The position numbers were made by a program, and so were the translations under genes. From the NCBI RefSeq assembly GCF_016937515.1, contig NZ_JAFHKM010000002.1, forward strand, positions 2,661,001 through 2,725,000: a stretch of DNA of 64,000 nucleotides, in the 5' to 3' direction. Source of the stretch: Cohnella algarum. Its GTDB lineage: Bacteria > Bacillota > Bacilli > Paenibacillales > Paenibacillaceae. The notes under the pieces were generated by a model. The model saw only the letters and a program-made list of their open reading frames with translations. It made no database searches and was not told the origin of the DNA. Of this stretch, positions 17,311-26,075 are shown in pieces (positions within the stretch are counted from its first letter, which is position 1; each line of letters begins with the position of its first letter).

Positions 17311-18062
17311 AGGTGAAAGGCGTATCGAAAAGCTACGGCGGCAAAAAAGTCGTCGAGGACGTGTCCGTCACGATCGAAAAAGGCAAGGTGACCTCGTTCA
17401 TCGGGCCGAACGGAGCGGGCAAAAGCACGCTGCTCTCGATGATCAGCCGGCTGATCCCGAAGGATCAGGGGGAAATCTGGATCGACGGCAAAGAAATCGG
17501 CGCCTGGAAGACGAACGAACTGGCGAAAAAAGTATCCATCCTCAAGCAATCCAACCATATCAATTTGCGGCTGACGGTTCGCGAGCTCGTTTCGTTCGGA
17601 AGGTTTCCCTATTCCCAGGGGCGGCTGACCAAGGAGGATTGGCAGTTTGTCGACGAGGCGATCCGGTATATGGATCTCGAGGAGATGCAGCACAAGCATC
17701 TTGACGAGCTGAGCGGCGGACAAAACCAGCGCGCGTACATTGCGATGGTCATCGCGCAGAACACCGAGTATATTTTGCTCGACGAGCCGCTGAACAACCT
17801 GGACATGAAGCATTCCGTGCAAATCATGAAAACGCTCCGCAAGCTCGCGGGGGAGCTCGACAAGACGATCGTCATCGTCATCCACGATATCAACTTCGCG
17901 TCCTGCTATTCCGACGCCATCGTGGCGCTGAAGCAGGGCAAGCTGGTCAAGCAGGGGCCGACCGACGACATCATCGAAACGGACGTGCTCCGGGACATTT
18001 ACGACATGGAGATGGATATCCGGCCGATTAACGGCAACAAAATTTGCGTGTACTTCACTTAA
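17304..18062 (+). CDS. iron-siderophore ABC transporter ATPase (YclP type)
   Basis: 252 aa. Walker A GPNGAGKST (about 34-42), signature LSGGQNQRA, Walker B YILLDEP, switch IVIVIHD. GTG start at 17304, inside the end of the permease gene. It energises the two FecCD permeases. The FepC/FhuC-like family and the operon make the iron-siderophore role strong. Confidence 0.93.
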   Translation: MVEVKGVSKSYGGKKVVEDVSVTIEKGKVTSFIGPNGAGKSTLLSMISRLIPKDQGEIWIDGKEIGAWKTNELAKKVSILKQSNHINLRLTVRELVSFGRFPYSQGRLTKEDWQFVDEAIRYMDLEEMQHKHLDELSGGQNQRAYIAMVIAQNTEYILLDEPLNNLDMKHSVQIMKTLRKLAGELDKTIVIVIHDINFASCYSDAIVALKQGKLVKQGPTDDIIETDVLRDIYDMEMDIRPINGNKICVYFT

Positions 18063-18130
18063 CTCGTCGGCGAACATCGTTAATTGCGCCGCAAGGCGTC
18101 ATTATAAAATCATTTCAAGGGGTGCAAATA

Positions 18131-19150
18131 ATGAAAAAAGCAGTTTCCGTCCTGATGTTGAGTTTGATTATGGTCGTTGTCGCCGCGTGCGGTTCGGGCA
18201 ACGGCAACAGCAACGCGGGCGCGTCTCCGTCCGCTTCTCCGAGCGCTTCGGCTTCCGCGAGCGCCAGTCCGTCCGCGTCTCCGAGCGATTCGGCCGCGCC
18301 GGCGGAAGTGACGATCACGCACGCTTCCGGGGAAACGACGGTGAAAACCAACCCGACTAAAGTCGTCGTGTTCGATATGGGCATTCTGGATACGCTCGAC
18401 AAGCTGGGCGTCGAAGTCGCGGGCGTCCCGCAAAACAACCTGCCGGCTTATTTGAGCAAATACGAAGATGCCAAGTATGCGAACGTCGGCGGCCTGACCG
18501 AACCGGATTTCGAGAAAATCGCGGAAATTCAGCCGGACCTGATCATCATTTCGGGACGCCAGGCAAGCTCCTACGAGGAATTCGTCAAAATCGCTCCGAC
18601 GCTCAATCTGACGCTGGATACGGCCAAGTACAGAGAGTCCGTGATTTCCAACATGACCGCGATCGGCCAGGTGTTCAACAAGTCCGACGAAGTGAGCGCC
18701 GAGCTGGCCGCGCTCGATGCGAAAGTGAAGGAAATCCATGAAAAGGTGACGGCGGAAGGCAAAAAAGCGCTGATCATTCTCCACAACGAAGGTTCGATCA
18801 GCGCGTACGGCTCCGGCTCCCGTTTCGGCTTGATCCACGACGTCTTCGGCTTCGCCCAAGCGGACGAAAACATCGAGGTTTCGACGCACGGCCAAAAAGT
18901 CACGTTCGAATACGTCGCCGAGAAAAATCCGGACTACCTGTTCGTCGTCGACCGCAGCGCGGTCGTCGCCTCGGAAGGCGGAGAGGTTTCCCCGGCCAAG
19001 GAGTCCATCGAGAACGATCTCGTCAAGGGCACGAACGCCTACAAGGACGGCCATATCGTGTACCTCGATCCGAACTACTGGTACCTGTCCGGCGGCGGCC
19101 TCGTTTCCGTCGGCGCCATGATCGACGAGGTCAGCGCGGCGATCGGCTGA
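18131..19150 (+). CDS. siderophore-binding lipoprotein (YclQ type)
   Basis: 339 aa. I chose ATG 18131 (AAGGGGTGC upstream) because it opens a standard lipoprotein signal: MKKAVSVLMLSLIMVVVAAC with Cys20. A Ser/Ala/Pro-rich linker (about 25-58) tethers the binding domain. The domain has the class III binding protein folds: VVVFDMGILDTLDKLGVEV, EPDFEKIAEIQPDLIIISGR and the closing YLSGGGLVSVGAMIDEV. These are typical of YclQ/FatB/CeuE, which bind petrobactin or catecholates. It is the last gene of the Fur-controlled operon. Confidence 0.92.
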   Translation: MKKAVSVLMLSLIMVVVAACGSGNGNSNAGASPSASPSASASASASPSASPSDSAAPAEVTITHASGETTVKTNPTKVVVFDMGILDTLDKLGVEVAGVPQNNLPAYLSKYEDAKYANVGGLTEPDFEKIAEIQPDLIIISGRQASSYEEFVKIAPTLNLTLDTAKYRESVISNMTAIGQVFNKSDEVSAELAALDAKVKEIHEKVTAEGKKALIILHNEGSISAYGSGSRFGLIHDVFGFAQADENIEVSTHGQKVTFEYVAEKNPDYLFVVDRSAVVASEGGEVSPAKESIENDLVKGTNAYKDGHIVYLDPNYWYLSGGGLVSVGAMIDEVSAAIG

Positions 19151-19171
19151 TCAAAAGGCGCAAATCGCGTC

Positions 19172-19203
19172 GGCTCGCTCCATGCGGAGCGGGCTTTTTT
19201 TTG
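19172..19203 (+). terminator. terminator of the siderophore operon
   Basis: GCTCGCTCC pairs with GGAGCGGGC (one G-U) around a 4-base loop, then eight Ts. Confidence 0.85.
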
Positions 19204-19315
19204 CGGTTTAGAAGCTTTGGGCGGAGGATGGTCATTCGTTTTTAATTGAAGCAGGAACCGGGCCGGGGGAGGCGGGAGGATCCAAATGTCATTTAAAATG
19301 ACATCAATCAACCCA

Positions 19316-19371
19316 GTGCACCCATTCCGTCAATCGCGTTGCTGTTTTCGTCATCGGGCCTTTTCTATAAT
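19316..19371 (+). promoter_or_regulatory. shared promoter motif, copy 1 (before the HpsN-like gene)
   Basis: GTGCACC starts at 19316, followed by GTCAATCGCGTT. TATAAT lies at 19366-19371, exactly 50 bp after the first G. The same block with the same spacing occurs at 20881 and (51 bp) at 30348. The -35 region is poor in all three, as expected for activator-dependent promoters. The gap 19151-19427 holds nothing else but the terminator of the previous operon. Confidence 0.75.
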
Positions 19372-19427
19372 GGAAAGTAATCGCAAGCCGCCAAACGGCA
19401 GGGCTAACGGAAAGAGGGACCGACGAC

Positions 19428-20735
19428 ATGATCGAAATTTTGAAAGACCAGGAACCGATGACGCAAACGGAAAAAGGCCAACTGGAAAGCACGGTCGCTT
19501 CCATCATCGAGCGCGTGCGCAACGAGGGAGACGCGGCGCTGAAAGATTTTCTGAAGCAGTTCGACGGCGTCGAACTGGACCGGCTGAAGGCGACGGAAGC
19601 GGATATCGAAGCGGCGAAAAAACAGCTTCCCGCTACCCTTCTGGAGGACATGGCGTTCTCCATCGAACGGATTAAAGCGTTTGCCGAAGCGCAGCGCCGC
19701 ACGCTGACCGAGTTCGAACAGGAGATGATCCCGGGCGTCTTCCTCGGCCAGCGCGTCATCCCGATCGAAGCGGTCGGCGCGTACGTGCCTGGCGGGCGCT
19801 ACCCGCTGCTGTCTTCGGCGCAAATGGCGATTATTCCGGCGAAGGTGGCGGGCGTGCCGCAAGTCCGCGTGTGCACGCCGCCGACCAAGGAAGGCCGCAT
19901 CCATCCGGCCGTGCTGGTCGCCGCGCATCTGTCCGGCGCGGACGAAATCTTCGCCGTCGGCGGCGCGCAGGCGATCGCCGCGCTCGCCTACGGCACCGAA
20001 AGCATCCGCCCGGTTCACAAGATCACCGGCCCGGGCAACCGCTTCGTCACCGAAGCGAAGCGCCAGGTGCACGGCGTCGTGGGCATCGACCTGCTGGCCG
20101 GCCCGAGCGAAGTGCTCGTCGTCGCCGACGAGACGGCCAAACCGGCGTACGTGGCATCCGACCTGCTGGCCCAATCGGAGCATGACGTGCACACGCAGGC
20201 GATCCTCGTTTCGACGAGCCGCCCGCTGGCGCTGGCCGTTATGGAGGAAATCGAGAAGCAGCTGCAGACGCTGCCGACGGCGGCGACCGCGCGCGCCTCG
20301 TGGGAGAAACGCGGCCGCATCATCTTGGCCGACACGCTGGAAGAAGCGATCGAGACGGCGAACGACCTGGCTTCCGAGCATTTGCACGTGCAGATCAAGG
20401 ACGCTTATGCGCATCGCGATAAATTCACCAACTACGGCTCGCTGTTTCTTGGCGAAGACTCCACGGTTGTCTTCTCGGACAAGGTGTGCGGCACCAACCA
20501 CATTCTGCCGACGAACCGCGCGGCGAAATATACCGGCGGCGTTTGGGTCGGAACATTCCTGAAGGTGGTCACGTACCAGCACGTCGAACGGGCGGGCGTC
20601 GAGCGGCTGGCTCCGCACTGCGTGCGGCAGTCGTACCGCGAAGGGTTGATCGGGCATCTGCGTTCGGCGAACATTCGCTTGACCGGCGAGCTTGACGCCA
20701 AGCCGGAAGCGGTGGCGGACGAAACGAAGTTTTAA
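19428..20735 (+). CDS. HisD-family dehydrogenase of the HpsN-like (non-biosynthetic) type
   Basis: 435 aa, with GAGGGACC before the ATG. Zinc ligands expected for histidinol dehydrogenases are kept (Q249, H252, D351, probably H410), as is the Glu-His pair (E317, H318). However, GGRYPLLSSAQMAIIPAKVAGV, TNYGSLFLGEDSTVVFSDK and GTNHILPTNRAAKYTGGVWV are features I associate with the sulfopropanediol dehydrogenase HpsN and related catabolic enzymes. They are not those of histidine biosynthesis, and no other his gene is near. HpsN-type enzymes oxidise a primary alcohol to the carboxylate with NAD+. The gene belongs to the 19-32 kb regulon by its promoter motif. The substrate is unknown; true HisD is the alternative. 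Confidence 0.85.
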   Translation: MIEILKDQEPMTQTEKGQLESTVASIIERVRNEGDAALKDFLKQFDGVELDRLKATEADIEAAKKQLPATLLEDMAFSIERIKAFAEAQRRTLTEFEQEMIPGVFLGQRVIPIEAVGAYVPGGRYPLLSSAQMAIIPAKVAGVPQVRVCTPPTKEGRIHPAVLVAAHLSGADEIFAVGGAQAIAALAYGTESIRPVHKITGPGNRFVTEAKRQVHGVVGIDLLAGPSEVLVVADETAKPAYVASDLLAQSEHDVHTQAILVSTSRPLALAVMEEIEKQLQTLPTAATARASWEKRGRIILADTLEEAIETANDLASEHLHVQIKDAYAHRDKFTNYGSLFLGEDSTVVFSDKVCGTNHILPTNRAAKYTGGVWVGTFLKVVTYQHVERAGVERLAPHCVRQSYREGLIGHLRSANIRLTGELDAKPEAVADETKF

Positions 20736-20754
20736 GCCGCGGGCCGCGAGCCGG

Positions 20755-20799
20755 GCCGATTCTCCGTCCATGGGACGAGGGAATCGGCTTCTTTTTTTG
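20755..20799 (+). terminator. terminator after the HpsN-like gene
   Basis: GCCGATTC (20755-20762) pairs with GAATCGGC (20781-20788), followed by a T run at 20792-20798. Confidence 0.85.
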
Positions 20800-20880
20800 C
20801 TATCGGGATATCGTAGATTTCGCGGACGATAAGCTCTATTTTTACAAATGTAATATTACATAACACTAATGGTCACTCCA

Positions 20881-20936
20881 GTGCACCGATATGGTCAATC
20901 GCGTTGATGTACGCGCTTTCCGTTCAAACCTATAAT
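20881..20936 (+). promoter_or_regulatory. shared promoter motif, copy 2 (before the ABC importer)
   Basis: GTGCACCGAT at 20881, GTCAATCGCGTTGATGT following, TATAAT at 20931-20936 (50 bp). This matches copies at 19316 and 30348. The -35 position is weak. Confidence 0.78.
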
Positions 20937-20980
20937 ACCAACAGGGGAAAAAACTTTACATTAAGCAGGGAGGGAGCCAC

Positions 20981-21898
20981 ATGAACGCGGTTGCGGAATC
21001 AAAGCAAAACGAGACCGCCCGCAGGACGAAGCTGAGCAAGGGTCTGATCTTTGCGGCATTTGTCGGACCGGCATTGCTGACCTTTCTGTGCATTCAGATC
21101 ATTCCGTTTATCATGGGAATTTACTATTCCTTTACCTCATGGAACGGCGTCAGCTCTGCGGTGGAGTGGGTCGGGCTCGACAACTTCGCGCGCATTTTCA
21201 CGGAAGACGACAAATTCGTCCGTTCGTTTCTGTTTACGCTGAAGTTTACGATCGTCGCCGTCGCGCTGAGCAATCTGATCGGCTTCGGCCTGGCGCTGAT
21301 GCTGAACGGAGCGCTCAAGTCCAAAAACGTGCTGCGAACCGTCTTTTTCATGCCCAACATGATCGGCGGCTTGCTGCTCGGCTTTATCTGGCAGTTCATC
21401 TTCATCAAAGGGTTTGCCGCGGTCGGCGAATGGTCGCAGCTTTCGTTCTTCCAGCTCCCGTGGCTGGGCGACGCGAACACCGCCTTCTGGGGGATCGTCA
21501 TCGTGTTTGCCTGGCAGCAGAGCGGCTATCTGATGATCATCTACATCGCGGCGCTGCAGGGCGTAGACCAATCGGTCCTGGAGGCGTCCCGGATCGACGG
21601 CGCGAGCAGATGGATGGCATTGCGGAAAATCGTCATTCCGCTCATCGCGCCGGCCTTTACGATCTGCTTGTTCCTTTCGCTGTCGCACGCCTTCAAAATC
21701 TACGATTTGAACTACTCGCTGACGGGCGGCGGCCCGTTCAATTCGACGGAGTCGGTGGCGATGAACATTTACGCCGAAGCGTTCACGAACAACAACTACG
21801 GCATCGGCTCGGCGAAGTCGCTCGTATTTTTCGCGATCGTGGCGCTTGTCACGATGGGGCAGGTTATGCTGACCAAGAGACGGGAGGTGGAGGCGTAA
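20981..21898 (+). CDS. CUT1-type sugar ABC permease (MalF/UgpA-like)
   Basis: 305 aa, six main spans, after AGGGAGGGAG. Carbohydrate uptake type 1 permease with the EAA loop EASRIDGASRWMALRKIVIPLI and an N-terminal span LIFAAFVGPALLTFLCIQIIPF. It pairs with the 21899 permease and the 22809 binding protein. No ATPase is encoded in the operon, which is usual for CUT1 systems served by a shared MsmX-like ATPase. The promoter motif links it to the HpsN-like gene. Confidence 0.92.
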   Translation: MNAVAESKQNETARRTKLSKGLIFAAFVGPALLTFLCIQIIPFIMGIYYSFTSWNGVSSAVEWVGLDNFARIFTEDDKFVRSFLFTLKFTIVAVALSNLIGFGLALMLNGALKSKNVLRTVFFMPNMIGGLLLGFIWQFIFIKGFAAVGEWSQLSFFQLPWLGDANTAFWGIVIVFAWQQSGYLMIIYIAALQGVDQSVLEASRIDGASRWMALRKIVIPLIAPAFTICLFLSLSHAFKIYDLNYSLTGGGPFNSTESVAMNIYAEAFTNNNYGIGSAKSLVFFAIVALVTMGQVMLTKRREVEA

Positions 21899-22726
21899 AT
21901 GGATTCGAAATACACCGTTCGTACCCTTGCGTTGGAAATCGTGGCGATTGCGCTGGGACTTCTGTTTCTCGTGCCGTTCTACTTCGTGCTGATCAATTCG
22001 GTCAAGGGAAACGCGAACATTTTGCTTGACGCGGCATCGCTTCCGGAAGAAGTGATTTTCAAAAACTTCGGGCGCGTATGGGAGCTGCTCGATTTTCCCA
22101 AGGCGTTCCTGAATTCGCTGCTCGTGACGGTGTTCGGCACCGCCGGGCTGGTGGTCATCAGCTCGATGGCGGCCTGGATGCTCGTGCGGACGCCGGGCAA
22201 ACTGAGCCAAATCCTGTTCGGCTTGTTCGTGGCGGCGATGGTCATTCCGTTTCAGACGGTCATGATTCCGCTGGTCAAGCTCAGCGCCTCGCTAGGTCTG
22301 GTGAACAGCATACCGGGGCTGGTATTCATCTATTTCGGCTTCGGCGTTTCGATGACCTTGTTTCTGTACCACGGCTTCATCAAGTCGGTGCCGAAGGAAG
22401 TGGAGGAATCCGCCAGCATCGACGGCTGCAACCCGTTCGGCATCTTCTGGCGCATGGTCTTCCCGCTGCTGAAGCCGATTACGGTGACGGTCGTCATTCT
22501 GAACACGCTTTGGATCTGGAACGATTACCTGCTGCCCAGACTCATGCTGCAGGAAGCGGAGCTTCGAACCATTCCGGTCGCCATGAGCGCCCTGTTCGCC
22601 CAGTACAACAAACAGTGGGATTTGGGCTTGTCCGGCCTTGTGATCGGCACGCTGCCGATCGTCGTCTTCTTCCTTTTGCTGCAAAAACATATTATCAAAG
22701 GCATTGCGGCGGGGTCTGTCAAATAG
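21899..22726 (+). CDS. CUT1-type sugar ABC permease (MalG/UgpE-like)
   Basis: 275 aa, starting directly after the preceding stop. Six spans; EAA loop EESASIDGCNPFGIFWRMVFPLL; C-terminal QKHIIKGIAAGSVK is typical of MalG-like permeases. Partner of the 20981 permease. Confidence 0.92.
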   Translation: MDSKYTVRTLALEIVAIALGLLFLVPFYFVLINSVKGNANILLDAASLPEEVIFKNFGRVWELLDFPKAFLNSLLVTVFGTAGLVVISSMAAWMLVRTPGKLSQILFGLFVAAMVIPFQTVMIPLVKLSASLGLVNSIPGLVFIYFGFGVSMTLFLYHGFIKSVPKEVEESASIDGCNPFGIFWRMVFPLLKPITVTVVILNTLWIWNDYLLPRLMLQEAELRTIPVAMSALFAQYNKQWDLGLSGLVIGTLPIVVFFLLLQKHIIKGIAAGSVK

Positions 22727-22808
22727 TGGAGGCTCGATATCTCTTCGATGGGCCGCCAATGGCCGGTCGAATGATATAAAATAGAATGATCAGGAGGGCA
22801 TGGACTTG

Positions 22809-24119
22809 ATGAAGCGAAAATGGATGTTGGGCATTTCAATGTTGGCGTTAGCGCTCGTCGTATCGGCATGCGGAAGTTCGAACGGCGGTTCGGGCAATGC
22901 GGCGCCGAGCGGTTCGGCGGCGAGTTCGGCAGGAGCGGAAGCGTCGTCCGGCGGCGATCCGGTGACGATCAGCGTTTTTCAGCTGAAAGTGGAAATCGCC
23001 GACCAGTTCGACGCGATGATCGAAGAATTCGAAAAAGAGTATCCGAACATCAAGGTGAAAGCCGAGACGGTAGGCGGCGGCACCGGTTATATGGACGCGC
23101 TGAAGGCGAGATTCGCGGCCGGCGAAGGCCCGGACATCTTTAACAACGGCGGCGCAAGCGAAATGCAGCTGTGGAAGGAGCATCTGGCCGATCTGTCCGG
23201 AGAGCCCTGGGTCGGCCACTTGCTGGAAGGCACCGGAGACGGCATGACCGATACGGACGGCAAGCTTTACGGCATGCCGATGAACATGGAAGGTTACGGT
23301 TATCTCTACAATAAAGACCTGTTCGAGCAAGCGGGCATCGCCGAACTGCCGACGACGCTGACGGAGCTGAAGGCCGCCGCGCAAAAGCTGCAGGACGCCG
23401 GCATCACGCCGTTCGCGAACGGGTTTGCGGAATGGTGGATTATCGGCAGCCACTTCACGAACGTCGCGTTCGGCTATCAGGAGGATCCGGCCGGCTTCAT
23501 CGAACAAGTCAACTCCGGCGCCGCGACGATTCCGGACAACGCTTTGTTGAAAGAGCTTCAGGGCCTGATGGATACGACGATTCAGTACGGCAACGACAAC
23601 CCGCTGACCACCGACTACAATACGCAAGTGACGCTGTTCGCCTCCGGCCAGGCGGCGATGCTGCAGCAAGGCAACTGGGTGGAGAGCATGGTGTGCGAAA
23701 TCAATCCCGATCTGAACATGGGCATTCTGCCGATGCCGATCAACGACGGCGACGCTTCCGGCAAAATCGTGGCAGGGGTGCCGAACAACTGGGCCGTCAA
23801 CAAAAATTCGCCTAACATCGAAGCGGCCAAAACGTTCTTGAACTGGATGGTATCCTCCGAAGCGGGACAACGCTACATGACCGAAGAGTTCGGCTTCATT
23901 CCGGCCTTCGACAACATTGCGACGGACAAGCTGTCGCAAACGAGCCAGGACATCGTCGCTTATTCCAAAGAAGGAAAGACGATTCCGATGATTTGGACGA
24001 GCTGGCCGGACGGCGCCAACAAAGAATTCGCTTCGTCGATGCAGCAATATTCGGCCGGTCAAATCGGATGGGACGAAGTGCTGAACCAAATGCAAGCGTC
24101 ATGGAACAAATTGAAATAA
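22809..24119 (+). CDS. family 1 extracellular solute-binding lipoprotein
   Basis: 436 aa. The ATG at 22809 is preferred over the ATG at 22800 because AGGAGGG (22792-22798) would be only 1-2 bases from the latter. Signal MKRKWMLGISML ends in lipobox VSAC (Cys21), followed by a Gly/Ser/Ala linker. The mature part shows typical CUT1 binding protein features: EFEKEYPNIKVKAE, FAAGEGPDIFNNGG, DGKLYGMPMNMEGYGYLYNK and FASGQAAMLQQGNW. These proteins deliver oligosaccharides, polyols or glycerol-phosphate compounds. The ligand here is unknown. Confidence 0.92.
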   Translation: MKRKWMLGISMLALALVVSACGSSNGGSGNAAPSGSAASSAGAEASSGGDPVTISVFQLKVEIADQFDAMIEEFEKEYPNIKVKAETVGGGTGYMDALKARFAAGEGPDIFNNGGASEMQLWKEHLADLSGEPWVGHLLEGTGDGMTDTDGKLYGMPMNMEGYGYLYNKDLFEQAGIAELPTTLTELKAAAQKLQDAGITPFANGFAEWWIIGSHFTNVAFGYQEDPAGFIEQVNSGAATIPDNALLKELQGLMDTTIQYGNDNPLTTDYNTQVTLFASGQAAMLQQGNWVESMVCEINPDLNMGILPMPINDGDASGKIVAGVPNNWAVNKNSPNIEAAKTFLNWMVSSEAGQRYMTEEFGFIPAFDNIATDKLSQTSQDIVAYSKEGKTIPMIWTSWPDGANKEFASSMQQYSAGQIGWDEVLNQMQASWNKLK

Positions 24120-24138
24120 AAACTGACATAGACAAGGG

Positions 24139-24170
24139 AAGGAATGTCCGGGCGACGGGCATTCCTTCTT
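24139..24170 (+). terminator. terminator-like hairpin after the binding protein
   Basis: AAGGAATG (24139-24146) pairs with CATTCCTT (24160-24167). The following tract is only modestly T-rich, so it may be partial and let some transcripts reach the sensor kinase. Confidence 0.55.
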
Positions 24171-24278
24171 CGACCACCTGGCGCGCTTGACCTTGACCCG
24201 TTTCCGGCCGGTGTCGGGCACGCGGGTTGCGGGTTGGAGAGCGCCGGTTTTCCGCCAAAGGCAATCCGGATCGCAGGA

Positions 24279-26075
24279 ATGGGGGCATCGCGGTTGATCC
24301 GAACAAGCTTGAGAAACAAATTGGTCATCCTGCTGCTGGCCATCAGCGTGCTGCCGTTCGCTTCTTCGGTGGTGTTCACCTATTTTTATACCCGCGATTC
24401 GTTGAAGGACCAGTTTGTGCAGGAAAACGTCAACCTGCTGGATCTGGGCAAAGTGTACATGGAAAGCTACATGGACGAGCTGCTGGACATCACCTTGTCG
24501 GTTTACAGCAACCCGAATCTTCTCTCGTATTTACGCTCGGCGGGTCAACGCGACTACGAAACGTTCTGGACGATGCGGGACGAATTGACGCAGTTGCTGT
24601 ATGCGAACGAGCATATCCGCCGCGTCAGCATCGCGCTGCTCAAGGAAAACCGCAACATTCTCGTTTCCAAGAGCCAGGTCGGCTTTACCGACATCTCGGA
24701 GGAGGAGTTGGCCGACTACGCCAAGGCGGATCGCAGCTCCAACTTCTTTTATATCGAGACAGTGCGGCAAGCGAACGAAAAAGGCGCCGCTGCGGGCAAC
24801 ACCTTCACGATCCTGCGCTCGTTGACCGACGTTCCTTCCAAAGCTACTCTGGCTTACTTCACCCTCGTCGTCTCGCCCGACCAAGTGGCCGAAATTGGCG
24901 AAAAGCTGTATATGCGCGGCAAGGAGAACTTGTCCATTTTGACGGCGGAAGGCGAGCCCGTCTTCAGCTCGAGCTTCGGGAGCGAAGATCCGGAGCTGAT
25001 CGAACGGGTGCGCGACTCCGGACGCGAAAGCGGAACGCTGGAGTGGAACAGCGAAGACTTCCGGGGCGTCGTCATCTATAACCGGACCGCCATGTCGGAC
25101 GGCGGCTGGATTCTGATGAAGAGCATCCCTTTCGAGAACCTGTTCGAGCGCGGTTACGAAATCACGCAAATCAACATCGCGTTCGGCATCTTCGGCATCA
25201 GTCTCGCCGTCGCCGCCGCCGTGCTGTTTTCCTTCCGCATCACCTCGCCCCTGCGCATTCTCGTGGAAAATATTCGCCGGGTCGAGAAGGGCAAGATGCA
25301 GGTCGGCTTCCAATCGCTTGGCCGCGATGAAATCGGCGTGCTCGGCGAAAGTTTCCGAAAGATGGTCGAACGCCTCAACCGGTTGATCGAACGGGAGTAC
25401 AAGCTGGAAATCGAAAACAAAACCAATCAGCTGAAAGTGCTGCAATCGCAGATCAATCCGCATTTTCTGCACAACGCCCTGCAGTCGATCGGGTCGCTCG
25501 CTCTCAAGAATCGGGGCGCACAGGTGTACGGGCTGCTCACGAATCTGTCCAAAATCATGCGGTACAGCATGAATACGGACGAGGACAAAGTGCCGCTCAT
25601 CCGGGAGGTCAACATCGCGGATGCCTATCTGCAGCTTTACAAGGAACGATACTGCGACGAGTTCGAATACGGCATCGACGTGGACGGCGGGCTGATGAAC
25701 GCCGTCGTGCCGAAGATGCTGCTGCAGCCGGTCATCGAGAACTACTTCAAGCACGGGATGGAGGCCGGGTCCGGCGAGATCGGCATGCTTCGCGTCGAAG
25801 GCCGGCGCGAAGGGGAGCAATTGGTCGTGCGGGTCATCGACAACGGGCGGGGCATCGATCCGGGCCGCCGGGACGAGCTGTACAGGCGGTTTCTCGAGGA
25901 GCAGTCCAACGGTTCGAAGGCGGAGACGAACATCGGTTTGCGAAGCGTTTATTTCCGGTTGCGGTTTTATTACGGTCCGCAGGCCAGCCTGACGCTCGAC
26001 AATCGTCCGGAGGGCGGAATGCAGGTCGAAATTCGGCTTCCCGCCGAATTCGAAACGGAGGGTGGAGAAGGATGA
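24279..26075 (+). CDS. YesM-type sensor histidine kinase
   Basis: About 598 aa from ATG 24279; a TTG at 24294 with GGGGG upstream is an equally good start. A first span (14-36) precedes a long extracellular sensor domain, and a second span (INIAFGIFGISLAVAAAVLF) leads into HAMP. The phosphoacceptor region is QSQINPHFLHNALQSIGSL (His near residue 394), a His_kinase family typical of YesM/LytS. The ATPase lobe has LLQPVIENYFKHG and DNGRGI. It is translationally coupled to the response regulator (ATGAAGG overlap). Such pairs sense extracellular carbohydrates and control neighbouring CUT1 importers. Confidence 0.9.
   Translation: MGASRLIRTSLRNKLVILLLAISVLPFASSVVFTYFYTRDSLKDQFVQENVNLLDLGKVYMESYMDELLDITLSVYSNPNLLSYLRSAGQRDYETFWTMRDELTQLLYANEHIRRVSIALLKENRNILVSKSQVGFTDISEEELADYAKADRSSNFFYIETVRQANEKGAAAGNTFTILRSLTDVPSKATLAYFTLVVSPDQVAEIGEKLYMRGKENLSILTAEGEPVFSSSFGSEDPELIERVRDSGRESGTLEWNSEDFRGVVIYNRTAMSDGGWILMKSIPFENLFERGYEITQINIAFGIFGISLAVAAAVLFSFRITSPLRILVENIRRVEKGKMQVGFQSLGRDEIGVLGESFRKMVERLNRLIEREYKLEIENKTNQLKVLQSQINPHFLHNALQSIGSLALKNRGAQVYGLLTNLSKIMRYSMNTDEDKVPLIREVNIADAYLQLYKERYCDEFEYGIDVDGGLMNAVVPKMLLQPVIENYFKHGMEAGSGEIGMLRVEGRREGEQLVVRVIDNGRGIDPGRRDELYRRFLEEQSNGSKAETNIGLRSVYFRLRFYYGPQASLTLDNRPEGGMQVEIRLPAEFETEGGEG

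Noticed and set aside
19428..20735. Part of a histidine biosynthesis operon
   Set aside because: No other his gene is adjacent, and a terminator and separate promoters isolate the gene.
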